In this document: in pieces, positions 1 through 11,408 of the stretch
Numbering within the stretch: the first letter of the stretch is position 1
Layout of the letters: each line of letters starts with the position of its first letter
Assembly: GCA_033032175.1 (NCBI GenBank)
Contig: CM065311.1
Span: forward strand, 861,190 to 925,189
Source: Saturnia japonica
Lineage: Eukaryota > Arthropoda > Insecta > Lepidoptera > Saturniidae
Direction of reading: 5' to 3'
Length of the DNA: 64,000 nucleotides
The notes under the pieces: generated by a model
The model's input: only the letters and a program-made list of their open reading frames with translations
The model's database searches: none
Told to the model about the DNA's origin: nothing
Translations under genes and position numbers: made by a program

Positions 1-1256
1 AAGAAAGTAAAAATCATGGGACATACTTATAACTAAGAGCGATGTCGCGGGAAAAGCGCAAGTATCACATAATATAAAACCAAATGACGTATGTTTATGA
101 GTTAAAATAAAAACTACAAGAATCAAGATACCACCAAAAACTTCCTCTGTGACCTTTTTATTTTAATATTCTTATAAATCGTGGACACTATGGAGTTTTT
201 ATTTAAAAAATTTATTAATTTAAATTATATTCTAATAAGGTACATAAATAATTTTAAAAGGTTTTCATTACATCTGAGCAAAAAGCTTTCATAATTTCCC
301 TGTTTTGTGTTCCGTTTTTTCCAGTATTACTCAACGGCCACTCAACGTGTTGGAAAGGACTTCAGCCCAGTTTATGGAATATAAGCCGCCTTTTCTAAAG
401 CCTTATGAAGGACGTAAAATAATAATAAAAAAGTTAGCATTCATTGAGTCATGGACGCAATCTATTAATGTGTAATTCGAAGAGGTAATTGGTTTAAATA
501 AATATTTGAATACAATTTTTTTTTACTCATCTTTGATAATATCAGTTCGGTACTTATATTCTCAGTACGGCAGAAATATACATACATATATAAATAAAAT
601 GAGATAGACTGGATAGATTTTGTTTTATAAGTTAAATACTTGGTCCTTATCAAAAAAATATCATGATATCTTCATAAACGACAATTCTGTAGATAACGCG
701 TGCGGAGTCGCGGGCGCAGCTGGTAGCTACTATTAAAAAACATTTGAATAGGAAATTATTAAAACCCGTAACAGTTATTGTCTGAGTCTGAACACTATAA
801 AGCGCCATATTTCGATATTAGCCAGTGTTAAGCGCAAATGTTATTTTTTTGTAACTGGTAATAAAATTGCAAATGGAATTATATATATAATAAATATTAG
901 TATACAATACTAATGCAAAAATTAATAATATAAAAAAGCAACTCTCCTGAAAAATATAACTTTAGACTTTATAGATTTTGGATTATTTCAAAGGTTATAT
1001 TCTGTTATCGATGCCTTTTGGGTTTTACCGTCGCCGTGGTAGTCACCACCTATCGATCGACAGAATTTTTTTCACAAACCCGTGCGTTATTAATAAGCTT
1101 ACTTACTTGTAATTTTTAGGTAAAGTTAGAGCAGTAATTCAATAGAACCAATGATTTTCTTTAGATTTTTTTATTTTTTAAGTTTTTTTTGAACCCAAGC
1201 ACAATCGTAACAAAGGTGGCGAGCCGTGCCGAGGGTGCAAGAGGTGAACAGCACTC
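1..1256. other. Gene-free AT-rich repeat debris
   Basis: No coding exon is recognisable here. Three repeat scraps can be named. Bases 105-150 resemble one end of the inverted-repeat element at 8578-8989. Bases 690-730 (cggagtcgcgggcgcagctg) look like the 3' end of a Helitron-like repeat. Bases 1010-1065 resemble the terminal part of the LINE tails seen at 5690 and 36900. The rest is low-complexity A/T sequence. Confidence 0.5.
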
Positions 1257-1528
1257 GGGCAGTAACTTACTAAGGGTGGTAAAAAAAAAGGAAATTGGCC
1301 TTCTTATTACATATTTCGCAATAGCAAAGCGATAGCAGGAATAGCTAAATATTTGCTTCTAAATGGCAAAATAAGTTTGTGTTTGGTATATTATAGGTGT
1401 TACGTAACACGAATTCGCCATTTCTAAGCAAATATTCAGTGATTTCTGCTATCGCTTTGCTATTGCGAAATACGTAATAAGGGGCCAATTTCCTTTTTTT
1501 TTTTACCAGCCTTAGTAAGTTACCGCCC
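1257..1528. mobile_element. Foldback MITE with ~110-bp inverted arms
   Basis: The left arm (about 1257-1367) and the reverse complement of the right arm (about 1417-1528) match almost base for base. Shared blocks include gtaacttactaagg, the A-run followed by ggaaattggcc, and tttcgcaatagcaaagcgat. The loop contains a perfect 14-base palindrome, gtgttacgtaacac (1397-1410). There is no coding capacity. This structure is that of a non-autonomous DNA transposon (MITE or foldback element). I could not find a convincing target duplication, so the superfamily is unassigned. Confidence 0.8.
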
Positions 1529-1754
1529 AGTCATGTTTCTCTATTCTTTTGAAACTGCCTAAATTTGTTTTTTTTTTTTTTTTTTAAATAACGTGATATG
1601 ATGTAAAGTCCGTTTTTTTTTTCAGGTAACTTAATAGAAATTTAATGCATTATTTTAAAATGAGCAAGCATGTAATCGAGTAAAACCAAAATTTTACAAT
1701 TAACATTAATAATGGCTGTAAGTATAACCCTACCAAGTAGGGTTGTCAACCGTG

Positions 1755-2315
1755 ATATGAGTGGCGGGAAGTCTATGATAGAGGTTTTGGGTTCGATTCC
1801 CAGGTCGAGCAAAGTGTTATTGGATTTTTCTATGAAATTCTCAGAAGCAGCTCAAAATTTAGCTTTGTGCCCGATTAATGGCAATAGACCCCTAGCCCCC
1901 TAGACCTAGAAACATACACGGCGAACTAAGGGTGTACATCAGGGCTTCTTAAACTTTTGTCATTCACGACCCCATTTATGATTGCGAGTTTCTTGACGAC
2001 CCCTTACAAATATAAAAGAAAAATAAATTAATATTTTTTGATGATTTATTTATTAGGTAACAATATACATATACATATGAAAATATATAGTTTTAGAATT
2101 CGTTTTGAAACATACAAAAATCTAATATTAAAAATTGAACAAAAAATTATAAAACTCTAGTGATGTTATAAAATGGTATATATAAATATTTGACATTAAA
2201 ATCTCTCGCGACCGCAGAATTTTGCTACGCGACCCATAGTTTAACAAGCCCTGGTGTACATTAATAAACCTCTGCCTAACCCTTCTATGATAGAGGCATG
2301 ATGGTATGTTATGTT
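1755..2315 (+). repeat. tRNA-derived SINE, split by a hAT MITE
   Basis: A Pol III box-B-like stretch (ggttcgattcccaggtcgag, about 1790-1810) is followed by the body shared with copies at 5200, 6493, 18600, 49999 and 54521 (gcccgattaatggcaatag, then a c-rich stretch, then gtgtacat, then cctctgcctaaccctt, ending in tggtatgttatg). The box A end is degenerate. The body is interrupted at gtgtacat by the MITE at 1940-2253 and resumes at 2254. Confidence 0.8.
1940..2253. mobile_element. hAT-type MITE nested in the SINE
   Basis: The element begins cagggcttcttaaac and ends gtttaacaagccctg, which are inverted repeats with one mismatch in 15. It is flanked by the exact 8-base duplication gtgtacat (1932-1939 and 2254-2261). 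Short inverted repeats starting CAG with an 8-bp duplication, and internal 'cgacccc' motifs, are typical of hAT elements. At 314 bases with no open frame it is non-autonomous. It must be younger than the SINE copy it interrupts. Confidence 0.88.
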
Positions 2316-2437
2316 TAGTACTATAAATATACACGCCCTTGTAAGCAACGCAATTCACTCGTAGATGGATTCCAGTTGAAGCTTCTTAGTCGCTCCTATT
2401 AAAACTGAACTGTGTATGGCCGATTTGTGGTCCGTTC

Positions 2438-2595
2438 ATACTGAGGTAAATCAGCTTGGAGACGTTTTTCCGTTTCTAGTAGTACAATATACACAGTGAC
2501 TACAACTAGAATCTCACATGCCTCACACTTAACATCGAATACACCGAACATACTACAAACGCAAAAACGTCTCCAGACTGATTTGGCTGTACTCT
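2438..2595. mobile_element. Short inverted-repeat element (MITE)
   Basis: The left end (aaatcagcttggagacgttt, from about 2448) is an imperfect inverted copy of the right end (aacgtctccagactgattt, about 2567-2585). The two arms are about 40 bases each and the whole unit is about 158 bases. There is no coding content and no clear target duplication. Confidence 0.65.
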
Positions 2596-2869
2596 AGAGG
2601 TGCTTAATTGCCTTTTTTGTCTAATTTCAATGATTTTATGGTTTGTTTTTTTCGTTTCACTTTAGAGAACCTTCATAAAGTAAAAAACACACAACAGGAA
2701 AAAAAACGCGTTAGAACGAAGGTTCTCAAACCTTCCAAGTATCTGGATTGTTATCCAATTTATTCCAAATTTTTTTTAAATACCGTTTACAGCAATATAA
2801 TTAAATATAAGGGACTTTACTATAAACTTTGTTTATTATCTACTTAACTTTATGATAAACGAGACCACT

Positions 2870-3015
2870 TTTAACAAAAAAGAAAACCAACTTCAATACA
2901 AAAAAAGAATCATCCAAATCAGTTCATAAACAACGAAGTTATTGCTGAAAATCCATAAAAAATATATACATTCGTATTGAATAACCTCCGTCATTTTTTG
3001 ATGTCGGCTAAACAG
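2870..3015 (+). repeat. Dispersed repeat family 'aaccaacttcaa'
   Basis: It shares order and wording with 31145-31385 and 45855-46085: aaccaacttcaa, then atccaaatcagttcataaa, then aacctc followed by a T-run and gtcggctaa. It has no coding content. The bases between 3016 and 3460 hold only short accidental frames. Confidence 0.55.
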
Positions 3016-3454
3016 TAACAAACTCCATATAATTTATCTTCCTATAAACGCTTCAATATTTGTTTAATATTTCGATATTACTTACTCACCCATTGACAAC
3101 GTATTTATAAGATAAACCCAGTCCGATGAGATATAAAATGGGTAATATAAACTATATTTGGTAAGTTTAACTAATATTGAGTATGTGATTCTGGTTCGCG
3201 ACGCGTTGTTAAACCCGTTGGACTACGCACCAAAGCAAATAAAATTTACCTTTATTCGACAAACGAAATGATGAGGATTCAGAATTAAAGCGTTCGTATA
3301 AGCCTTTCCCCGCCTCTTGTTTCAAAGTTCGAATTATAAAAAAAAGTGGTATAGCCCGTATAGCATGTGCAAATCCACTGCGGAGCGCCACCACTACATC
3401 TATTTCTGCGACAAAGAAGCAAATCTCGTGATGTATTTCCTTAGGGCTATTGTA

Positions 3455-3535
3455 CTTTTGAGGATGGTTGTACATACCAGTAGCTATAGGCTGTGGTGAC
3501 CATCAGATAAACCGCATGCCTGCTTGCTACTTCAT
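3455..3535 (+). repeat. 5'-truncated LINE 3' tail
   Basis: The segment gctataggctgtggtgacc and the following accgcatgcctgcttgct match a tail also present at 10815-10915, 16495-16630 and 50660-50705. Such tails are left by incomplete reverse transcription of non-LTR elements. I cannot assign the clade from this alone. Confidence 0.5.
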
Positions 3536-4249
3536 AATATTAAAAAAAACACCTGTGATTTCAGAGAACGAATTATTTAATGTTTGCTTGTAACAGTAGC
3601 TGTTACAATTTATACTAAAAAATGCATTATTTACCAACATTAAATATTGAAAACTCTTCAATTAGAGAATTACAAACATCGAGTGTCAATTCGTACAAAG
3701 ATATAAATCGTCCTACATAGAGCCCTCGAGTTCTCTGCTTGCATGATGCAGTGACACTGTTTTCGCTAGCTTTCCACATACATATATTACAATGCCCTTC
3801 ACACATGCATAGCAGTCATACTACACACCAGGCTAATTAATTAATTGGCTAGTTACACTTAGACCAAATTTACAGATTACTAAATAAATATATACATGTT
3901 TTTCCTTCCTCCCAGATGGAATATATACATGGGCGTAAGCAGGTACGGGCAGGGAATTGCAGCTGCAAATACCAAAAGGCGTTGTCACGATATCCAGTAT
4001 TCGTATTAGGCAAATTGACGTGCGCAGAGAGCTACTTTCGCTCGATGTTTAGAATCCAGTTATCCTAATGGTATCTCAGCGGTAGTACTTAAAATTTGTG
4101 CAGCTTAGAAGTCCTCAGCACTTCTTCATCTTTTACCCAGTGACCGTAACTTCAGTCTTGTGCATAGTCACTCAACAAATCATAAATAGACACCCTATCC
4201 ACTACCCAAAAGATCACTCTTTAATAAATGAACGACAGTAATATGGCTT

Positions 4250-5150
4250 TCGTACGAATCGATCAATATTTGATCTCTTAGTATAAGTGCTGCGTTGCTG
4301 GGAAAAGGAGGTGATTGAAAAACATGGCGAGGCTACGGCAATCAACCTCGACCTAGCAAAAGTGTTTGATAGAGCCTGCACCGTAGTCTTTTGTCCAAAC
4401 TTAGGGCATAAAGTCTCCCCGATAACCTGTATGCGTAGAAATGTAACATTTTGCATGTGAATATAATATATGTAGGTACTCGTTAATGGATACAGTTCGA
4501 AGGGCATGCCAGTAAATGCAGTTCTACCAGGTTCTGTGTTTTCAACCATCCTGTTTCTTACATAATATAGATAATAATGTTTACCTCTACTTTCATTCAT
4601 TGATATGCAGACAAGAGCACGGTACATGAGTGTTCAAGCAGTATACTTGTTTCGAATTGAAGCCGAGAGATTGCGGGAAGCTCTTGTTACTTATTTCAAT
4701 CAGTTCTATAACCTCATATCTTCATATGGAAAAAGTAATATACTTGAGTTCAGGTTTGCTTGTTCTCTCGTGTAAAAAAGCTTCGCTTTTCTTTGTTTAG
4801 ACTTACTTAGGTACTCGCAAAGTGTGACAGCTTTGAGAATGTTAGGATAGGATATCTGTTATAACTTTAATCTCAGTGATCATGTTGGAAGGATTATCTT
4901 TACCTCCGCAACGTCCAGATGACTTGGCAACCTGATCAGAATGCGATGGTTTTCCACACCCGACTAGCTGTACTTTCTTTATAAGACTCAAGTTCGGCTG
5001 TGCATAAAATAATGTTCGTATCCCTGGGAAGGTCCTGCCAAATACTTCCTTGATTCCTTGGTCACATTACAGTGACGGGCTGTCCGCATTGTGAATGATA
5101 CAATTACCACTAATTATTAAGAACCGCTATAGATACGAAGGGACATTGCC
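4250..5150 (+). pseudogene. Decayed LINE reverse transcriptase (5' part)
   Basis: Read across all three + frames, this stretch gives ordered pieces of a non-LTR reverse transcriptase. Near 4310-4370 there is IEKHGEATAINLDLAKVFDR (motif A with its aspartate). Near 4490-4560 there is VNGYSSKGMPVNAVLPGSVF (motif B region). Near 4595-4730 come DKSTVHE and a stretch matching the thumb region. Near 4990-5040 comes YKTQVRLCI followed by EGPAKY. Many stops and frame changes show it is dead. The order resembles jockey or CR1-type lepidopteran LINEs. A long - strand frame over the same bases is only its shadow. Confidence 0.7.
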
Positions 5151-5198
5151 TTGCTGAGCATGTTATACTATATCCAAAACCATGTGAACTCGTTTACA

Positions 5199-5462
5199 TA
5201 CCATACCATCACGCCTGTGTCCCCGAAGGGTCAGGCAGAAGTGTACTTAATGTACACACCCACAATTAGCCGGATATGTTTTTTAGGTCCCATGTAATAG
5301 AGGGTGAGCCTATTGCCATTAATCGGGCACAAAGCCAAACTCCAAGCTGCTACTGAGAATTTCATAGAAAAATCCAATAGCACTTTGCTCGACCCGGGAA
5401 TCAATCGAACCCAGGGCCTCGATCATAGCAGTCGCGCTTAGGACCACTAGGCTAATGAGGCG
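5199..5462 (-). repeat. tRNA-derived SINE, full length
   Basis: On the - strand it starts gcctcattagcctagtggtc (tRNA box A-like) and has a box B region with a gggttcgattg-like core. It continues through the same body as the other copies and ends at the accatcacgcctg end (+ strand 5199-5215). It sits inside the LINE pseudogene, separating its reverse transcriptase from its C-terminal part. Confidence 0.82.
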
Positions 5463-5710
5463 TTTACGGAACTACAGCTATACTGTAGTAGCCATCACGG
5501 GTATGAAGAATATCACAAATTCCTACCTTTGCCTTCCGTACCATATGAATGTGGAATGGTCTCCCAGTCAATGTGTTCCCTCCTTCCTATGCTATTGGGT
5601 ATTTCAAACGAGGCTTGAAAGGGGTAATTTGTACAGGTCGGTATGACGGCGATTACTGTCGATGGAATCTGTCACCGATGGTCACCGTTGTTTTTGGATT
5701 TTAGCGTACT
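5463..5710 (+). pseudogene. Decayed LINE, C-terminal part
   Basis: The frames encode a degenerate LWNGLPVNVFPPSYAIGYF motif near 5545-5610, characteristic of the end of many lepidopteran LINE ORF2 proteins. It is followed by the ggtcaccgttgtttttgg tail also seen near 32730 and 36930. It continues the reverse transcriptase fragment on the other side of the SINE. Confidence 0.6.
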
Positions 5711-6492
5711 TTTACCATTAGATGCTATGGATTCATATTGCCAAGCTAATATAAAAAATTGTTTAACATTATTTTGCTCTTACTTTTGTCGTTGCGTACG
5801 AATGGACTATTTCACCGCAAACAGTATTTTATTACCCACGGGTCTCGCTACCATCTTTAACTCGGGTGTGAATTGTGGTCAAATATAAATACAAAATAAA
5901 AAGCAATATATCATTGAATTCCGTTCCAGCAAATGCACTTGATAAACAATCGCCTTCTTTATTTAGAGTACTACCATCTTCGGATATATTTTAACATCAG
6001 ATGAGATTGTGACCAAGTGCTAAACCCTATAAAGGTTTTTTCAATCAACTATCTACCGGATTTCCACGTTTAATAAGTTAGCTTTATGTCAGTTAACAAA
6101 CCCTCACTTATCGACGGTCGACGCTTTACTTCAATTGTATATACATAGCATCAGAAAAACTGAAGAACAGAATTGATTAAAAAAATAACCGTAGAGAGAA
6201 TAAAAACTTGTGAATACAAAGATAAAACGTATATACATAATATCCAGGTGAATTGAAAATTACAATGAGAAATAACGGCGTACTAAATCTCTCAGACCTG
6301 TTTCCCTTGATGTTATAAATCAAAAATTCGAAAGGGTTATTATCTAGAGCGTTTGAAATATCTAGTCTACTTAAAAACAATTCTATTGTCTAATACAAAA
6401 ACTGCTTTATTTATACTATATATTTATTTAAGGTAGTTTTCATATAAATTTCATGGAATATTACAAAGTGATTATTATTAATGATTGATTGA
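5711..6492. other. Gene-free AT-rich spacer
   Basis: No exon, RNA gene or repeat family that I can name is visible. The only open frames are short and AT-driven. Confidence 0.4.
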
Positions 6493-6752
6493 CTGCCTCG
6501 TTAGCCTAGTGGTCTTTAGCGCGACTGCTATGAGTGAGGTCCTGGGTTCTCGAATCCCAGGTCGAGCAAAGTGTTTATAGGGTTTTTCCCATGAAATTCT
6601 CAGTAGCAGCTCGGAGTTTGGTTTCGTGCCCGATTAATGGCAATAGGCTCGCCCCCTATTTATTAAGTGGGACCTAAAAACATACTCTGCGAATTGTAGG
6701 TGTACATTAGTACACCTCTGCCTAACCCTTCGGGGAACACAGGTGTGATGGA
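6493..6752 (+). repeat. tRNA-derived SINE, full length
   Basis: The tRNA-like head gttagcctagtggt (box A) and the region cgaatcccaggtcgagc (box B, with one extra base in the preceding ggttc) are followed by the shared body and end. This is the most complete + strand copy in the window. It is a retroposon head and not a tRNA gene, because no cloverleaf can be completed. Confidence 0.85.
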
Positions 6753-6964
6753 ATTTTTATGGTATTCATGATAACATTGTAAAAAAAAAAATTCAAGAAT
6801 GTTGTACTTACGAAAAAAAAACTCCAAAGATGTAATTTTGTTTGCCAACAACATGATGAAGTAAGCCATTAATGATTCCCTTTTTGATGTCGCGTTTCAT
6901 TATCGGCCAGTGTATAATCCACTCCCGTGGACTACCGCGGAAGTTACAATGTTTTTTTTTTTCT

Positions 6965-7200
6965 AAAGTTAATATAACCGATGTTCCTCTTTATACATCA
7001 GCTATCTGCCAGTGAAAGTTCCGTCAAAATTGGTACAACCGTTTCGGAGATTAGCCAGAACAAACAGACAGACAAACATTAAAAAAATTGCTTTTTTTGT
7101 TATAAGTACCGTGTAAACTTTCATATGCATTTAGTAAAATCTGTTGTTTATATTACAAACCGACACTTCAATTTTATTTATTTGAATAGAAGTTCAATTT
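6965..7200 (-). repeat. Helitron-like repeat fragment
   Basis: It matches the internal and 5' end of the repeat at 13212-13740: catcagctatctgccagtga, then aaccgtttcggagatta, then acagacagacaaa, then cacttcaattttatt. The outer end at tgaatagaagt is the probable 5' end on the - strand. The 3' part is missing. Confidence 0.5.
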
Positions 7201-7499
7201 TTCATTTTTGAATGCGTGACCGAACCAAACGTTAGAATTTCATCGTCTTTCGGGGCATTCCATGTGAAGCGGACAGGTTAAAAATGCTGAAATTTCCGAT
7301 TTTATTAATTTTTGATTATTTTATACCTAGTCATATCCTCGACCAAGATACAAATACATTTCTATTTTTACAGTAGAAAATCTGATTAATGATTTACAGA
7401 ATTTTGTAATTTTTGAGTAATCGGCAGTTATTTCTACTACTGCAGCTACTTCTCCGTGATTACAATAAATAAAAAGTTACAATAAAATAAATTATGCAG

Positions 7500-8510
7500 T
7501 ATTAGTTAACTGGGCAAGGGATCTGGATAGCTCCGTTGTGATCTTCAGTTCAGGCGCACCCCTCTAGGTCAAACCGGTCCCTAGTGGAGTTCAAGACTTT
7601 CGTCGACTCTCTGGGGCCGGTGGTGAGGCGGCTATTGCCGCTTCCAGTCGTACTACTTGGTGACCTTAATGCCAAGTCTCGGACGTGGGAAGCGGCGGCC
7701 ACGGACCCGCTAGGCGAAGCCGTTGAGGAGTGGGCAGTTCAGCTAGAACTTTCCCCCACAGTCCGAACAGGCGAACGGAGCACACGTACGTGCAGCATAA
7801 CGGTGGCATTACATATCGTTCTTCACGTCGTCTGTCGCACGCCATGTCTAGAGCTGGCGGGTTCTGGAAAAGGGGAGACTTAGACAGATCACCGTTATAT
7901 TAGGTTCAATGTCTCTAACTCTTCAGATGTTTTGAAAACTCGCCCCCGTGGAGGCGCAGCGTTCCTCTGATGGGTCCTTGGTCGCCTTACCCATGAGTTA
8001 GTGGAACAGGCAGCCATCGTCCAGAGCTGGCGATCGCCACACCCGGGGAGGGCCGCGAAGCAGTAACCGCCTGCAGGGGCGGGTGGTTTTCTGGTGGTCG
8101 AGGGAAATTACCGAACTCCGTACGGCCTGCTCCGCGGCAAGGTGGCTCTATGGACACTGCCGCCAGCGGCACCGACGCGACCCTGGAAAGGAGACCTGAC
8201 TGTATGTTGCCAACAGGGAATGCAAAAAGACCCTGCAGATGGCCATAAACCGGGCCAAAGATAAGGCCTGAGAGAAGCCTCTTTAGACGCTGGAAGGGAA
8301 TCCGTAGGGGTACCCATATCTAGCGGCCAGAAAGAAGTTTGGGGGCCAGGCGCCTCCTTTAACGGAGACCCTACAGACAGGTCCTAGAGGGGGTCGTGGA
8401 CACCTTGTTTCCTGACCCTCCGGAGTTCCTCCCACCATTCATGCCTCCCACAAGGACTGTTGACGCGGAGAAGCCGGTCACGCTTCCTCTGGTTCTTCAG
8501 TAATTGTACA
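7500..8510 (+). pseudogene. R1-type LINE endonuclease fragment
   Basis: An open frame at 7584-7883 encodes LPLPVVLLGDLNAKSRTW followed by EEWAVQLEL, the active-site region of the APE-like endonuclease of R1-clade retrotransposons. Further on (about 8190-8400) other frames give NRECKKTLQMAINRAKDKA and a short part of the linker before the reverse transcriptase. The sequence is clearly GC-richer than its surroundings. Frame changes and stops, and the absence of the polymerase, mark it as a dead, truncated copy. R1, TRAS and SART types cannot be separated here. Confidence 0.68.
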
Positions 8511-8577
8511 CAATGTACCAAACTATATTACTTATAATGCCTTAAATATTACAAAATATAAGGTCAAATAACGTTAG

Positions 8578-8989
8578 TTAAAAAGTAAAAATCACTACAT
8601 AAAGGTCCCGCCAAAAACCCTTAGAAATGTTTTATGACCGGACGGCAAACATAAGACCAAATTGAATCAAGTTGAATTCATCGTTGATTTTCTTGCCCGT
8701 TTTTCCTAGACCGGACGTAATCGAACCGACCGGATTTTTGTTTCACGAGAAGGTAGCAAACAAACATAAAAATCTAAATCAAAAATATTTTATATAATTT
8801 AGGCCCTAAGAAGTAAGGGGCCAACCGGCAATGGTTTGCCGATCAATTGTTGTTCGTTGTTTTTGGATTGTACTTTATCGGAACTGTTAACTGTGAACTA
8901 TAAAAAAAATCTAACTTCAATGCAAATATCAAGACTTCACTTGAGTTTTTGGCGGGATCTTGAAGTGAGGTTGTAGTTTTTATTTTTAA
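8578..8989. mobile_element. Non-autonomous element with inverted ends
   Basis: The left end (ttaaaaagtaaaaatcact, then ggtcccgccaaaaaccc) is an imperfect inverted copy of the right end (gagtttttggcgggatct, then ttgtagtttttatttttaa). A gaccggacg motif occurs near both inner borders (about 8637 and 8710). There is no coding capacity. A related single end lies at 105-150. Confidence 0.6.
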
Positions 8990-9965
8990 TTTATTAACTT
9001 GTGATTTGGACCCTATATTATGTAATATTGGTGGCGTTTTGCATGATATATTTGGTTTTTGTGCTTAAGTGAAGTGGATTATATATAAATATAAGCTGAA
9101 AGCATTCATTCTGAGGTCCACAAATTCTTCCTAGAAAGTTCTAACAAGGGAGCAACCATCTTGTTTGGATACTGAATCGTCATATCACATGACACTATAA
9201 TTGATTCGATAATGGCAGTAATGGTCTTCATTAAAGAGGACCGGTTGCCAAGTTAGGAAGAAGATAAAGAAGACGACTTCACTTAGACGAACCAGAAAAA
9301 AGCATTAAAAAATCTTAAAAACTTATAACTACTTAAATGGCGTGCTTGAATGTGTTGTAAGACAAATACTTCGCTATTTGTAATGTTTCACAATATGACA
9401 AAGGATACGGATCATATACTCTTTCATAAAGACATGGGCCTGGGTAAATAAAAGAGTGTTGTAAAAATATGAAAACGATGTAAATTAATATCTAATGCAT
9501 TTTCAAACAGTCACTGAAAAAAGCGGATTTTTTGCAATCTAAAAGCAAACATTTAAGATATTTCGTAAATGCGAATCATGTAACGAACTTAAATTAAACT
9601 ATTTTTGAAGGAGGATTAATATTAAATAAAAAAGGCTTATATTTATTATCTTTTAAAGTTATTAGTTTACTTAATTTGTTGATTGTTAATTTTAATGATA
9701 TTTTACGATTTTAAAAACAAAAATATATTCGATTTTATAAACCATATTTCAACTAATTACATTCTGGACCCAGGAATACCAGTCTCCTTTTTCTTCTAAC
9801 ATGATATTAAATGACCAGATCCACTTACTAATTACTCGGGCGTTTCAATTACACGTACCATCCAGAACATGCCTACATCTGGACATCGCGACTGACAGGG
9901 GATATTATTATTCTAAAGCAAGTTACACACGTAACTGTATGTTTCAAAAGTTTATTCAAATACTA
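8990..9965. other. Gene-free AT-rich spacer
   Basis: I see no exon, RNA gene or named repeat. The reading frames are short. Confidence 0.4.
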
Positions 9966-10435
9966 GTTGTGCCCGTGGCTGCGCTCGCGTAGACTACAGA
10001 ATGCCGTCGAACGAGCATACACGCGAACCGTGCTACGCCCGTTCCTGGTTTTTTTAAAGATAAAAATACTTATTGCGGGTAATCCTTAGAAGATATTCAT
10101 ATGGTCTTCCTGACTTTTTGTAACTCTAATGTCTATAATTATGCGTACGCTATTTAAGCGCCCGAATTATTTCACAATAACCATTTTTATTTTATTTACG
10201 CGGAACCCTAATTCTTTTTCTAAAATAAAAGTAGACTAAGTTATTTCTTAGAACATCAGCTATCTGCCAGTGAAAATCCTGTCAAAATAGGTCCAACCGT
10301 TTCGGAGATTAACCGGAACAAACAGATAGATAACAATTTTTAAAGTTAGTCATTTGTTATAAGTTCTGTTATACTCTCCTATGCATTTAGTAACAAACTG
10401 CTATTTTGAAATTTCAAAGAGACACTTCCGTTTTA
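9966..10435 (-). repeat. Helitron-like repeat
   Basis: On the + strand it opens with ctagttgtgcccgtggctgc, the reverse complement of a Helitron-style 3' end (…gggcacaactag). It then follows the same order as the copies at 13212, 27950 and 55845: cagaatgcc, cgcccg, ttattgcgggtaatcctta, aaataaaagta, atcagctatctgccagtga, cgtttcggagatta, aacagatagat. No transposase is present. Confidence 0.55.
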
Positions 10436-10500
10436 CAGTACAGTACAGTAAAGGTACAGGGTAAAGGCACAGGTACAGGCACAGGTATAGGTACAGTCAG
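10436..10500. repeat. GTACAG/GGCACA minisatellite
   Basis: Imperfect short tandem units run acagtacagtacagtaaagg, then repeats of ggtacaggcacagg, then acagtcagtcagtcaat. This is a simple-sequence tract at the edge of the neighbouring repeat. Confidence 0.75.
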
Positions 10501-10814
10501 TCAGTCAATAAATCACCACTTTGCCTATTACATAATTATTCAAAGACAATCGTACATAAGAAGTAAACTTTTTATAATTAATTTCTTTTCAATTTTTTTT
10601 CATCTTTAATTATATTTACTATGATATTTCGCATAATCCGGGTGCGGGTGTCCCGTGACGGCCAACTTCTTTTTTTTTATTTTTCTGTCTGTTTCTAAGT
10701 CTGGATTTAACTCAAAAACAGATTGGCCGATTCTTATGAAATTTTGTATACGGAAAACTTATATCATTGGTCAATTGAAAGTCTATAAATATTTTCATTT
10801 TTATTATACTTTCA

Positions 10815-10915
10815 GGGTCAGCAACGCAGATGTGATGCTTCTGATGTTGCAAGCGTCCACAGGCTGCGGTAATCGCTTAACACCACGTAGACCGCATGCT
10901 TGTTTGTTTAAATAA
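10815..10915 (+). repeat. 5'-truncated LINE 3' tail
   Basis: The tail motifs gggtcagcaacgcagatgtg, tctgatgttgcaagcgtcca and gctgcggtaatcgcttaaca, then ccgcatgcttgtttgttt, are a frequent lepidopteran LINE end. They are followed by an A/T-rich tract. Related scraps lie at 3455, 16495 and 50660. Confidence 0.55.
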
Positions 10916-11408
10916 ATATTTTTTTTTTTTTTGTTTTTATTAATTTTAAACAGATTTTGATGAAATTTTTTATCCGAGTAAAAAATAAAATTACTAGTCG
11001 AAACTAATTACTTACTGTGTAATAAAAGCGTGCGGAGCCGCGGACGCATTTAGTATATACATAACAATACAACAAAATACATTAGAGATTGCTAAAGCAG
11101 TTCAAAAGCCGCCTTCGTTATACCAACTTTACCAATAATACTTGCGAGGCAACCACTCACACCGTTAGATGTCACGGCAATTTGACTCCAAACGTAAGAC
11201 CCATAAACGGTCACAAACTTTATAGTCGAGTTAATTATAAGCGGGATTCAAACCAGTAACCTCTTGGTTCAAAAGTAAGATTTGAAAAAGTTCTAAATAT
11301 TTTGATTAAAACCTGTATGACTGACCGGCAACCTTTTGAAAGTTGTAGGAACCCGCTAGATGCAAGCAATGCAGGACCGCTCATTGTAGCGATCTTTGAG
11401 GAGTTATA

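Noticed and set aside
4214..4627. 137-codon open frame on the - strand
   Set aside because: It is the antisense of a decayed LINE reverse transcriptase whose motif A can be read on the + strand. The - strand protein has no recognisable domain.
6493..6570. Possible tRNA gene
   Set aside because: Box A and box B are present, but no complete cloverleaf or acceptor stem can be formed and the sequence continues into the SINE body shared by six copies.
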